Below are positions 53,066-61,800 of a DNA stretch of 64,000 bases, piece after piece. Position 1 is the first letter of the stretch. Each line of letters starts with the position of its first letter. Source of the DNA: CAZNPL01 sp964574815 (lineage in GTDB: Bacteria; Planctomycetota; Phycisphaerae; UBA1845); contig CAZNPL010000015.1 in NCBI GenBank assembly GCA_964574815.1, positions 62,001 through 126,000 of the forward strand, read 5' to 3'. The translations under genes and the position numbers were made by a program. The notes under the pieces are model-generated. The model was not told where the DNA came from, did not search any database, and saw only the letters and a program-made list of their open reading frames with translations.

Positions 53066-55039
53066 TCAAAGCCCCTTGCCGTCCCCGACCGCCTCGAACA
53101 TTGCCAGCAGACTCCCGGCGGCTCGCAAATCGTTCACGGCTCGGCGCACCGCTTTGAAATCCTTCGGCGACACCGTCTCGTCCAGCACAACGATATCCCG
53201 ATACAGCCGGACGGAATCCCCGTCACGACTGACCTTCTGCTCGACGTAACCCCACGGCCCGTCAACACGCTCCGGCGACGCCGGGAGAATCGAAGGCGCC
53301 CATCCCTTCGGCATCTGCACGACAAGGTCGACGCGCTCGCGAAACGGGCCGGCCAGCCGGACCGCAGCCTGGCGGTACGAACGATCGAGTGGCATGGGCA
53401 CGTCTTTCAGGAACGCCGGTCCCTCGGCAAACCGAAGCAAGTAACCCGGCCCCACCTGGGCAAGTGCGTCTTCGCACGCGATAGAGACGTCTGCTTGAAA
53501 TTCGTCCTCCGAGAGCGCGGTGATTGAATGCGCCGACGCTTTGAAACCGCTCAAGACCCGGGACGCCATCCCGCCGACGAACCGCTCCTGGGCCTTGGCC
53601 GTCGCCAATTTCAAGGGATTGTAGAACAGGCCGGTCAACTGCATACGCAGCTCGCCGTCGGCCTTGCCCGTCTTGTCGAGCTTCACACTGCCCGTGACGT
53701 TCAGTTCGCTCGGCGCCCTTTCGCCCCGGGCATAGACGTAGGTCTTGTTGACATCGCCGCTATCGTCGACCGTCATCAGCACGCGCCGGCCCCACGAGCC
53801 CGGATTACGAAACTCCCCCCTCTCCGGATGAACAAGCATGTCCCGGTCGGGAAGTTGCACGCGGAGGACAACCGCTTCGAACGCCGAGTCGGTCGGCACT
53901 TCCGGATCCCACTCGACGGCGTCGATCGCCACCATCGGCTCGGCCTTCAGGCCAGCGCTCCGCAGCGCAGCGAGCAGCAGCGCCGCCGACTCCAGCGGAT
54001 TGCCGTAGTTGGATCGAAACACCTCTTCAGCGTCGCGGCACGCCAGCGAACGCAGCGATCTGGGCGAATCGAGAAAGTTGAAGCTGTCGCCAAGCTTATC
54101 GGCGATCGCACGGACCCGCACAACGGGATCGACCTCGTTCTCGATGGTCTCATCCACGCACGCCTTGAGGCGATCGCCGGCGCCAGCCGACTGACTCACC
54201 GCATCAAGCATGGATCGCAGCCAGGAGGGCGCGTCCTTTACTGTCGTAAACCGAAGCCGGCCGATCCGCTCCTCCCAGGGCGGCGCCTGTTGCTCGGCGT
54301 GGTCAGCGGGGAGGTTCGAAAACGTCCAGCGATAGGTTTCCGAGCTCCCGCGGCTGGACTTGTCGAAATCGCTGTGCCGGGGCGGGACGCGATCGAGCCG
54401 GTGATTCAGCGTCGTGCCCTTTGGCACGGTGACCGAGACGACGCGCTCGACCACGGGATACTCCTCGTGCACGGGCAGGTCGGCGTCCACCCAGGGCATC
54501 ACGCCCGGCTCGGTCGTGATCTCATAGTCCAGCTCGAGCACGACATTGTCCTGAATCCCGCTGAACGAGACGATCCACTGCTGCCAGTCGGCGTATTCGG
54601 GCCATCCGCCCAAGTCGCCGGGAGCGGCCTTGTTGAACGAATAATCCGGCACGTCGATGGTGGTGCCGTCGGGCAGATGCGATCGCGCGGCGTGAAACGT
54701 GACTTTCTCCCGCCCGGCCTGAAAGTCGATGCGCGGGTCCCCCTCCTGCCGGATCGGCCGGGAGTTGAACAGCTTGATCCACCTGTGGATGCGGCGATGA
54801 ACCGCGCCGTCGCGATCGAGCGTCCAGTCCTGTTCCAGCCGGAGAATCACTGCGTCATCGTCCGGGTACCGCTCGGCGCTGATGGTCAGATCCGGGGAGG
54901 CGCCTGCGGTCTGGGCCGGGGCGCTCTGCATCTGCCACGCGCTTCCGGCCACTATGGCCATCAAGATTCCGAAACAACTGGTCACGCGGCGACGGCTGAA
55001 CGGTCTCATTTCAGACTCCATCGTTGATTGGTTGTCCAT
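53066..55039 (-). CDS. DUF3857 protein with degenerate transglutaminase domain
   Basis: A 657-residue exported protein. A signal/anchor (about 15-35) is followed by a DUF3857 domain (about 45-230; DYSFNKAAPGDLGGWPEY, VVLELDYEITTEPG), then a transglutaminase-like region. At the position of the catalytic Cys (GxCKDKA in the paralogue) it reads YGNPLESAALLLAALRSAGL, and the FNHSI histidine region is replaced by SAFEAVVLRVQL. So the Cys and His of the triad appear lost. The C-terminal 250 residues are beta-rich. It starts 8 bases after the stop of the intact paralogue upstream, so they are likely cotranscribed. Possibly a non-catalytic partner. Confidence 0.82.
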   Translation of the reverse strand: MDNQSTMESEMRPFSRRRVTSCFGILMAIVAGSAWQMQSAPAQTAGASPDLTISAERYPDDDAVILRLEQDWTLDRDGAVHRRIHRWIKLFNSRPIRQEGDPRIDFQAGREKVTFHAARSHLPDGTTIDVPDYSFNKAAPGDLGGWPEYADWQQWIVSFSGIQDNVVLELDYEITTEPGVMPWVDADLPVHEEYPVVERVVSVTVPKGTTLNHRLDRVPPRHSDFDKSSRGSSETYRWTFSNLPADHAEQQAPPWEERIGRLRFTTVKDAPSWLRSMLDAVSQSAGAGDRLKACVDETIENEVDPVVRVRAIADKLGDSFNFLDSPRSLRSLACRDAEEVFRSNYGNPLESAALLLAALRSAGLKAEPMVAIDAVEWDPEVPTDSAFEAVVLRVQLPDRDMLVHPERGEFRNPGSWGRRVLMTVDDSGDVNKTYVYARGERAPSELNVTGSVKLDKTGKADGELRMQLTGLFYNPLKLATAKAQERFVGGMASRVLSGFKASAHSITALSEDEFQADVSIACEDALAQVGPGYLLRFAEGPAFLKDVPMPLDRSYRQAAVRLAGPFRERVDLVVQMPKGWAPSILPASPERVDGPWGYVEQKVSRDGDSVRLYRDIVVLDETVSPKDFKAVRRAVNDLRAAGSLLAMFEAVGDGKGL

Positions 55040-55046
55040 GGTTGTC

Positions 55047-57107
55047 TTACCCCTCCCGGTCGGCCTGATCGTCCGAGGCCTCATCGCCGCGCACGATCCG
55101 GTCGCCGATCGTGCACACCACCCATTCGTCGGAGATCTCCTTCATCGCATGAATCGCCTTGCGAAACTCGGGATAGTCCTCCGGCGGGATAATGTGGTTC
55201 TTGATCGCCAGCTCGAAACGATACGTGAGGCTTTCGTCGCCAGGCGTCACTTCGAACGAAAGATCGGCCGACGGCGACTCGATCTTCTTCGCCTCCGGCA
55301 CGTGATCGACCTTCCAGCCGGACGGCAGTCTGATCGTCTCCTCGTAGCGCACGAGCCGTGTGGCCCGCATGCGCATCGCGTATTCCCGCTCCTTTGCGTC
55401 GACGGAATAGAACAGGTCTGGGATGAAGAAATCACCCAGTGGATGCGACATCAGCGGCAGCCGGAAGAGCGCCACCGCACCGCCGTTCGCCACGTAGCCG
55501 TCCGCCGTGACCGTCATGTTGACAAAGCCGTCACGCGAATAGTCGTAAGGATCGATATGTTCGAGATGCTCGAGCCGAGCGTTGGGTGCAATGCTCAGGA
55601 CGCGCTCGAAGCCCGCCCGTCGTTCTGCATCCTGGTACCTGTCGGCGTTCCGCCGGAGATACGTGCACGGATAGCCTTTGAGGTCCATCGAGACGTCGGT
55701 CCGCAGCGTCCCGTCGTCGGCGATTCGGCTTTCGCTCGTGCAGGAGAGCAGGTTGTGCTCCGGCGGGAAATAGGGTGATTGCGTCAACGGCTGGCCCTCC
55801 GGTGTGCCGTACACCAGATGCTGCAACGCTTCCCGGCTCGACCAAAGCTCCTTACTCAGCGGCGACCACGTCGGGTCGAGAATCTGGAACGTGCCGTCCT
55901 CGTTCCGCATCACGGTGATCGAGTGGTTGAACTGATCTGCGGGGATGGCCTCCACGCGCGAGCCGGCCATCGTCAACGCTGCGTACACCTCGTATCCGAG
56001 CACCCGCAGCATCGTGATCAACATGCCGGCCTTGTCCTTGCAGACGCCCCCCCGGTCTTTGAAGATCTCCGGCCCCGCGTGAAGCGTGTACCCCTCGTGC
56101 GCCCCTCGGGTCGTGCCGTAGTAGCGGATGTTGTCGGCCACCCAGTGAAGAAGCATCGCGATCTTCTCTTCGTCGCTCTCCAGGTGATCGGTCAGCTCGT
56201 GCACCTTCTCGCGAACGGCCGCGCCGGCGTTAAACTGGTCGATGTTCGCATCGTGGAACCAGCGGGCCTTCGTCTCCCAGTCCGGAACGGTCGAGAGCAC
56301 CACCTTGGCCACCACGTCGTCGAAGGCGACCATGTGCGGCTCGCGGTCCACCGCCGGGATGTCTTCAACCGTGAACGTGTACACGTGCCGGTCGCCGTCG
56401 AACCACAGCGACGACCGCAGCCGGTCGTTGTAGACCTCGTACTGGAGCGGCTTGTCGTCGGGCATATGCACGCTGTAGCGCTTCCTGCCGATCGGGTGCC
56501 GCCCCTGGAACAACACCGTATCGTGCCAGTGCCCCGGCATCGGGGGCTTCAACACTTCCCCGTTGGCCGCAAGCTGCACGTCGTCCGAGTCGCCCAGGTA
56601 GGCCAGGTTGAAGCCCGTCTTGCTGTACCGCACTTCCAGGCAGTCGCCGATCGCCAGCCGCGGCACCTCCAGCAACTGCTGCTGATTGCCCCAGTAGATC
56701 GCCCACTGCTTGGCCGGCTGCGTGACCGTCGAGTCGACGTCCACCTCGTCGATCGTCCCGCCCTTGCGGTGCACGCGAACGGCTTTGAACTCGAACCGGT
56801 TGTTGGCCGGATCGTAGTCCTCCCGCAGTACGGACTGCGACCGGACGCCGGCGTCGGTGAGCACCTTGATCACCTGTCGCGTCTCGGTCGTCGCCAGGCC
56901 GCTGTCTCTGACGAGCACGTCGGCCTCGTCAAGCACGTAGAACAGGTCAGCGCCGGGATACTCCTCGCTGTCGCCGGCCTCGGCGATGAGCGCCTGGACC
57001 TCCTCATCGGTCGCCGGCCGCGGTACCTGACCCCACGACGGCGCCGCCAGCGGGGCGATCAGCAACAGAGCCGGCAGGGCTTTCATGAACGGATTCTGGA
57101 TCTTCAT
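55047..57107 (-). CDS. DUF3857/transglutaminase-domain exported protein
   Basis: A 686-residue protein with a signal peptide (MKIQNPFMKALPALLLIAPLAAPSWG, first 26 residues). A DUF3857 domain (about 50-260) precedes a transglutaminase-like domain with all three catalytic residues visible: Cys in GGVCKDKAGMLITML, His in QFNHSITVM and Asp in ILDPTW. A beta-rich C-terminal domain follows. Such proteins are thought to cleave or crosslink envelope peptides, but substrates are unknown. ATG 57107 follows AGGGGAACCGT; the longer frame to 57287 lacks protein-like sequence. It heads a two-gene operon with a degenerate paralogue. Confidence 0.88.
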   Translation of the reverse strand: MKIQNPFMKALPALLLIAPLAAPSWGQVPRPATDEEVQALIAEAGDSEEYPGADLFYVLDEADVLVRDSGLATTETRQVIKVLTDAGVRSQSVLREDYDPANNRFEFKAVRVHRKGGTIDEVDVDSTVTQPAKQWAIYWGNQQQLLEVPRLAIGDCLEVRYSKTGFNLAYLGDSDDVQLAANGEVLKPPMPGHWHDTVLFQGRHPIGRKRYSVHMPDDKPLQYEVYNDRLRSSLWFDGDRHVYTFTVEDIPAVDREPHMVAFDDVVAKVVLSTVPDWETKARWFHDANIDQFNAGAAVREKVHELTDHLESDEEKIAMLLHWVADNIRYYGTTRGAHEGYTLHAGPEIFKDRGGVCKDKAGMLITMLRVLGYEVYAALTMAGSRVEAIPADQFNHSITVMRNEDGTFQILDPTWSPLSKELWSSREALQHLVYGTPEGQPLTQSPYFPPEHNLLSCTSESRIADDGTLRTDVSMDLKGYPCTYLRRNADRYQDAERRAGFERVLSIAPNARLEHLEHIDPYDYSRDGFVNMTVTADGYVANGGAVALFRLPLMSHPLGDFFIPDLFYSVDAKEREYAMRMRATRLVRYEETIRLPSGWKVDHVPEAKKIESPSADLSFEVTPGDESLTYRFELAIKNHIIPPEDYPEFRKAIHAMKEISDEWVVCTIGDRIVRGDEASDDQADREG

Positions 57108-57395
57108 ACGGTTCCCCTTCAAAACGGATTGAAGCGTCTTGAAATTCACCCAAGGGCGCCGCACCGCCTCGCAGGGCCGGCACGGGCAATTGAGGCTCGC
57201 CGCCGAGTCGCCGGCAAACCGGTCGCCGACGACGTCGTTGCCATTTATCATACGAATGGGCCGCCAGCGTGCCAAGGGGTCCAACACAAGCGCAGGCGAT
57301 CGCTTGGGGCGATCCTCCCGCAGGGCTCGTGGAGGCGCGGGGAGCGCTCAGGGACCGGATCCGCCGCTTCCCGGCGAAAAGTCACCCTGCGAGCG

Positions 57396-58217
57396 TCAAT
57401 CGACTGGGCGACTTCGCCAGATGTCCCGCCAAGTTCGATCGATCTCGGATTCCAGGACGGCCAGTTGTGCTTTACGCCACTCGGGCGTGCTCTGGGTCGC
57501 GTGAACGAACGCCTTCCAGAGAGTCTCTCGCCGCTGAAGATGCATGAGGTCCGCGTCGATCACGGCGTAGACCCCCGCAAGGCAACCGTGCGCCAGATAC
57601 ATCAACGGCAGCGCCGGAGCGCTCAGTAGCATGGCCGGTATCACGCTTGGATCGGCAGTCTTCACCCCACCGTTGCTGAACCGCGCCTTCGCTTTGGCGA
57701 CGGCCGCGACCGTCCGGTGCGCGTCGGTAGTCAGAAGGCAGACCCACGCCGGCGCCGCATCCAGCCCTTCCAACAGCCGTGCTTCCAAAGCCGCGTCAAA
57801 GGGCATCCTGAAGGACTCACGAAAGTACGGTGCGTATGCGTCAAGGCAGTACGGCCTGCCATGCCGATCGACGTGAGCCGCGCGCCATTCCTCGACGGCG
57901 GGAACGGGTTCCAACGCGGTGGCGGTTTCAATCGCAAGGACAAGGCCGGGCCCCTTGGGGGCGCCATCGTAGCGCTCGCGGAATCCAGCGAGTTCGTTTT
58001 CGATGCATTCGCGCAGTTCCTGTGCGTTGGCGGGATCGTTCGCGTAAATGATGACGTCGTCCGAGACGACCTGCCGCTCCCGTCCGGCAAGCCGTTCAGG
58101 CCAAACAGGCCCGCACCGCTCCGACACGAGCGCCCGAGGCGCCGTCGCTCGACAACCGAGCGAAGCAAGCATCACCGGAGCGAACACTCCCAGGTATAGT
58201 CTGCTTGAGATCATCAT
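57396..58217 (-). CDS. lipoprotein, unknown function
   Basis: A 273-residue protein. The signal MMISSRLYLGVFAPVMLASLGC ends in a lipobox LASLGC, so it is likely a lipoprotein from Cys22. The mature part begins with a Pro/Arg-rich segment, then VVSDDVIIYANDPANAQELREC and helical stretches (ECIENELAGFRERYD). A hydrophobic segment near residue 200-225 (IPAMLLSAPALPLMYLAHGCLAGVYAVI) may be a membrane helix or a buried core. The C-terminus is helical and Trp-rich. No family recognised. Its ATG overlaps the stop of the upstream zinc-ribbon ORF (ATGA). Confidence 0.66.
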   Translation of the reverse strand: MMISSRLYLGVFAPVMLASLGCRATAPRALVSERCGPVWPERLAGRERQVVSDDVIIYANDPANAQELRECIENELAGFRERYDGAPKGPGLVLAIETATALEPVPAVEEWRAAHVDRHGRPYCLDAYAPYFRESFRMPFDAALEARLLEGLDAAPAWVCLLTTDAHRTVAAVAKAKARFSNGGVKTADPSVIPAMLLSAPALPLMYLAHGCLAGVYAVIDADLMHLQRRETLWKAFVHATQSTPEWRKAQLAVLESEIDRTWRDIWRSRPVD

Positions 58218-58534
58218 GGCGTAGTCCTGGACAAAACGTCGCGGGACGTTGCTACACACATGTGAGCGGCCACCGGCCCTGAGGTCCATGGTCCTGCGGC
58301 GAAGTTGCTTGGACTGTGAAGTGCTCGCGAAGCCAAGACACGAAAGGTTGTACACAGGGAAGCAAACAATGCGTGTTTGAGCTTGGCTCGCGGCTTGTGC
58401 GTCCCCTTCTTCGCATCCGGAAAGGCGTCGATAGATGCTCCACCACCGAGAGGAACGCCGCAGCGCGGACAGCTCTCGGCCTCACCGGGCACGTTCCGCG
58501 CGCCGCAATTGGGATCGGGACATGATTGGCTCAT
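58214..58534 (-). CDS. short zinc-ribbon ORF, possibly a gene remnant
   Basis: A 106-residue frame that starts with a convincing zinc ribbon: CPDPNCGARNVPGEAESCPRCG (C, C, then CxxC). The remainder (residues 40-106) has no clear domain and looks less protein-like, so this may be the start of a broken larger protein. It ends in an ATGA overlap with the lipoprotein gene, which supports real translation. A TATGAT -10-like sequence lies at 58550-58555 upstream. Function unknown. Confidence 0.45.
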   Translation of the reverse strand: MSQSCPDPNCGARNVPGEAESCPRCGVPLGGGASIDAFPDAKKGTHKPRAKLKHALFASLCTTFRVLASRALHSPSNFAAGPWTSGPVAAHMCVATSRDVLSRTTP

Positions 58535-58871
58535 ATGGAACCACAGGCTATCATACTTTCAGTTCAACTCAAGCCGCAGTCCCGTGCCGCGCTTCCTGCA
58601 GCGAGAGGCCGAGGGCGTTCCGATCGACCCGGCTACTCGATTTGTTGAACCGGCCACCGCCATGACAAGACAGGATCTGCAACAATGAGGGGCAACATTG
58701 CGGGGCGAAGGATGGCGGTTCGCGGTGGTTGAATCGGGTGGCGCGATCGGCTACGCTACCCACGCGTGGCTTGATGAAGGGCTTTCGCATTTCAGCCGTG
58801 GCAGGTCAGGCGCGCGATGGATTCGGTTGCATAAGCATTTCGTCAACGAATGACAGGCCAGGAGATGTCAC
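58535..58871. other. 337-bp divergent intergenic region
   Basis: No gene is supported here. A possible -10 (TATGAT on the minus strand, 58550-58555) faces the zinc-ribbon ORF but has no good -35. AGGAGATG just before 58872 is the ribosome site of the plus-strand gene. Confidence 0.4.
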
Positions 58872-59816
58872 ATGCCAAACATGGCTACAGTCGTGTCGCA
58901 GGCCGGACAACAACTTGGTTTGGAATCGCAGTCAAGGCAGTTCGGCGTGTACGGGGAATTGGACGGTTATCCAATACAGTTGACCGCGGGCAGGATCAAG
59001 AACACGGATTGCGTCGCGGGTCTGATTCGCCACGGCAGCGAGGACGCCGACGAGGCGATTCGGGGCGCGCTGGCGATGGTGAACGCCGCGTCGGCCGGCA
59101 TCAAGCCGGAAGACGTGAAAGTGGAGGACGGCTTCGTTGTGTACACGCAGAAGCGCGGCTTCGTTCGCAACATCGATGTGCAATCAGTGAAAGCGGCGTT
59201 TGACGAGATCTTCAGGGCCGTCAAATCTTCGAGCGAGCCGCCGCCCAGGGTCTGCCGGTTGTGCGGCAGCGCGGAGGTGGCCGGTGTGAAGCTGCTCGAC
59301 GGCGTTGTCGACCGCGTGTGCGTGGGCTGTATCGACAAGATTCATTCAGCGGTCGCCGAGGCGCGGGCGGCATACGATGCGGTTCCGACGAACTATGTGA
59401 CGGCGGCGGCGGCGGGGTTGGTTCTGGCGGTCGTGGGCGCAGTGGTCTGGGCGGGCATCGGGATCGCGATCGAGCGCATGTTCTGGATCGTGGGCATCGG
59501 CATCGGCCTGCTCGTCGGGTTCGGCGTGAGCAAGTCGGCAGGGAAGGGCGGCGCCGTCATTCAGGTGATGTGCATCGCGTTCACGGTCTTTTCGGTGTTG
59601 CTCGGACAGCTCTTCTTGATGGGGTACGTGCTGCGCGAACAAGCGGCACAGGAGGGGGCGTATATCGACTGGGGTAAGTTCGCGGCCGCCGCCCCCGACC
59701 TGCTCATTGGTACGGGCAGCGAGACGGTGTTCGCCCTGGGTGCGGGACTCATTGGCGCCTATTACGCGGCGCGTATGGCTGGCAGGGTGAAGATCGACGT
59801 CCAGGTCGAAGCGTGA
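58872..59816 (+). CDS. zinc-ribbon membrane protein, unknown function
   Basis: A 314-residue protein. Residues 1-120 are a soluble alpha/beta part (QFGVYGELDGYPIQLTAGRI, FVVYTQKRGFVRNIDVQSV). Residues about 126-160 form a probable zinc ribbon: VCRLCGSAEVAGVKLLDGVVDRVCVGCI (CxxC...CxxC). Four hydrophobic helices follow (about 176-200, 203-220, 228-250, 270-300). The AGGAG ribosome site is about 8 bases before the ATG. I recognise no named family. The soluble-ribbon-membrane order suggests a cytoplasmic sensing or binding head on a membrane anchor, but that is inference. Confidence 0.7.
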   Translation: MPNMATVVSQAGQQLGLESQSRQFGVYGELDGYPIQLTAGRIKNTDCVAGLIRHGSEDADEAIRGALAMVNAASAGIKPEDVKVEDGFVVYTQKRGFVRNIDVQSVKAAFDEIFRAVKSSSEPPPRVCRLCGSAEVAGVKLLDGVVDRVCVGCIDKIHSAVAEARAAYDAVPTNYVTAAAAGLVLAVVGAVVWAGIGIAIERMFWIVGIGIGLLVGFGVSKSAGKGGAVIQVMCIAFTVFSVLLGQLFLMGYVLREQAAQEGAYIDWGKFAAAAPDLLIGTGSETVFALGAGLIGAYYAARMAGRVKIDVQVEA

Positions 59817-59847
59817 CGTGCGACACGGTGTGTTTCGCGATTCCGCG

Positions 59848-60768
59848 TCAGCGATAGTGTCTGACCAGCTCCGATGCGTACGAGCGGCCGAGGGCGTCGC
59901 TGTTGGATTCGAGCCATTCGCTGAGACGGACCCGGCCCGTGGGGGACTCGTTCGAGACCAGCAGGTTGTCCATCAGGCCTCTCGTCTCCTGGCGTGTCAG
60001 CGGCACATCGCCCAGAAACCAGCCGATGAGGTTGGCGACCGACACCGCCACGATCGGCGGAACGTGTACAAGGCGGGCGCGGCATTGAAGGGCGCTCCCG
60101 ATCCGCTGCACCAGTTCGTTGAAGGTGAACGCCTCGGGACCGACGGCGTCGAATACTCGGGTGTCCTTGTCTCGTCCGGCGTTCACGGCGAGCTCGGCGA
60201 GGTCTTCGACGAAAATCGGCTGGAGGCGGTACTCGCCGGAGCCGGGGACCACGAACACGGGGAACCTGCGGACCAGCCAGGCGATGTTGTTGATGAGGAT
60301 ATCCTCCCGGCCAAACACGACGGCGGGCCGGAGGATAGCGTACGACAGCCCCGAGTCGGCCAGCACGCGCTCCAGAACAGCTTTGCCTTTGAAGTACTCT
60401 AGAGGCGAGTTCTCGGACGGATTCGTGATGCTGATGTGGACGAATCGCCGGACTCGGGCCTGCGTTGCGGCACGAATCAGAGCCCGACTGTTCGCGACTG
60501 CTTTGTCGAACGTCATCGCGCCGTGCGGGAAGCGAATCCAATAGGTGTTGTAGAACGTATCGGCGCCACAAAGACTGCGGGCCAGTCTGTCCGGATTGTC
60601 GAAGTCGAAGCGGACCACTTCGATATCGGATCCGAAGGGGTTCGGCCGATCGGGATGTCCGGTGAGCGTCTTGACGCGTCGGCCCCTGTGCAGCAGTCGG
60701 CGTGTGATGTACCGGCCCGTGTAGCCCAAAGCGCCGGTCACGACGTCGAACGGTTCAAGAACGTTCAC
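59848..60768 (-). CDS. atypical SDR, NAD(P)-binding epimerase/NDUFA9-like
   Basis: A 306-residue Rossmann-fold protein. N-terminal nucleotide motif TGALGYTGRYITRRLLHRG (GxxGxxG; residues 11-29), then FDFDNPDRLARSLCGAD. A Tyr-Lys pair is present in YFKGKAVLERVL near 125, and the segment LSYAILRPAVVFGRED is typical of atypical SDRs (SDR_a5/NDUFA9-type). Such proteins bind NAD(P)H and may act as epimerases, reductases or complex I assembly aids; the activity cannot be told. It stands alone on the minus strand. Confidence 0.85.
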   Translation of the reverse strand: MNVLEPFDVVTGALGYTGRYITRRLLHRGRRVKTLTGHPDRPNPFGSDIEVVRFDFDNPDRLARSLCGADTFYNTYWIRFPHGAMTFDKAVANSRALIRAATQARVRRFVHISITNPSENSPLEYFKGKAVLERVLADSGLSYAILRPAVVFGREDILINNIAWLVRRFPVFVVPGSGEYRLQPIFVEDLAELAVNAGRDKDTRVFDAVGPEAFTFNELVQRIGSALQCRARLVHVPPIVAVSVANLIGWFLGDVPLTRQETRGLMDNLLVSNESPTGRVRLSEWLESNSDALGRSYASELVRHYR

Positions 60769-61125
60769 GGGTTCGTCCCTTTGAAGAGCAGCACCTCCAC
60801 CAAGCTAAGAAGACCAGGCTTCCTGCTCAACGGCGCTTCAGCATTATTGAAAGTTCACTGCCGCGGAAACGGACTGGGCAATCTTGTCTCACGTGCGCGG
60901 CGTGGCCCACCCTGTTTCAGGGTGGGCTCGCTATTGACTCCACACACGAGATGTGCCGCGATGAATCGCGAGCCCAGGTTCGCAGGGCATGGGCCACACC
61001 CGCCGACTGGCTCGGATCGAATCGCTCTGTTAAAGTAGTGGCGCGTGGCCGCCGCTTCGGGCCGGAGCGGCTTATGGAGCCTAATCGTGATCAGTCGAGA
61101 ACTCTATGACGGGAGGTTTGAATCT
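60769..61125. other. 357-bp divergent intergenic region with REP units
   Basis: A REP unit lies at 60901-60937 (CGTGGCCCACCCTGTTTCAGGGTGGGC then TCGCTATTG). A decayed inverted partner (ATCGCGAGCCCA...GGGCATGGGCCACACC) lies around 60964-61002. GGGAGG at 61111-61116 serves yceI. No gene otherwise. Confidence 0.7.
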
Positions 61126-61716
61126 ATGGTTAAACGTACTCGCGATCTTCGAGTCACTTTATCAATCGCTGTGCTGGCTGGCGTTGCTTTGAGCGCGCCA
61201 GCCAGCGGGGCCGACGAATACTCTGTTGACAATGTGCACTCGTCGATCGTTTTCCGCGTGAAGCACAACAACGTCACGTACTTCTACGGACGGTTTAACG
61301 AGCTTTCGGGAAGCTTTCGCTTTGACGAGTCCGATCCGGCCGCGGGCATGCTGGAACTTGAGATCAAGACCGAGAGCGTCGACACGAACAACAAGAACCG
61401 AGACAAGCACCTGAAGAGTCCGGACTTCTTCAACGCCAAGGAGTTCCCAAAGATCACCTTCAAGAGTACCAAGGTGAAGCGAACCGACGGGAACATGTAC
61501 CAGGTGACCGGCGATCTGAACCTGCACGGTGTTACCCGGCCGGTCACGGCCGACGTCGAGTTCGTCGGAAGCGCGACGGATCGGCGGGGCCGCAACGTCG
61601 CGGGGTACGAAGCCGTGCTCACCATCAAGCGAAGCGAGTTCGGCATGGAGTATGCTCTGAACGGAATCGGTGATGAGGTGCGGATCATGGCGGGGATTGA
61701 GGGCATCGTCGAGTGA
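61126..61716 (+). CDS. YceI-family periplasmic protein
   Basis: A 196-residue protein with a signal peptide (about 1-28, LSIAVLAGVALSAPASGA). The mature part is a lipocalin-like YceI beta barrel: YSVDNVHSSIVFRVKHNNVTYFYG at its start, LEIKTESVDTNNKNRDKHLKS near 75, and FPKITFKSTKV and DLNLHGVTRPV later. The family binds isoprenoid-type lipids such as polyprenyl or ubiquinone-like molecules. ATG 61126 is preceded by GGGAGG and directly gives the signal peptide; an upstream start at 61045 would add 27 unrelated residues. Confidence 0.93.
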   Translation: MVKRTRDLRVTLSIAVLAGVALSAPASGADEYSVDNVHSSIVFRVKHNNVTYFYGRFNELSGSFRFDESDPAAGMLELEIKTESVDTNNKNRDKHLKSPDFFNAKEFPKITFKSTKVKRTDGNMYQVTGDLNLHGVTRPVTADVEFVGSATDRRGRNVAGYEAVLTIKRSEFGMEYALNGIGDEVRIMAGIEGIVE

Positions 61717-61800
61717 TCGTTCATCCGGCGGCCCGGGAATCTTGCCGGCCATCATTCGCAAGGTTTTGACAGTCGAGTCGCTCTCGCCGACGGTAACCGC

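Noticed and set aside
53528..55027. 499-residue plus-strand open frame, and a similar one at 55779-57629
   Set aside because: Both are antisense to the DUF3857 genes and show no domain; they come from high GC at third positions.
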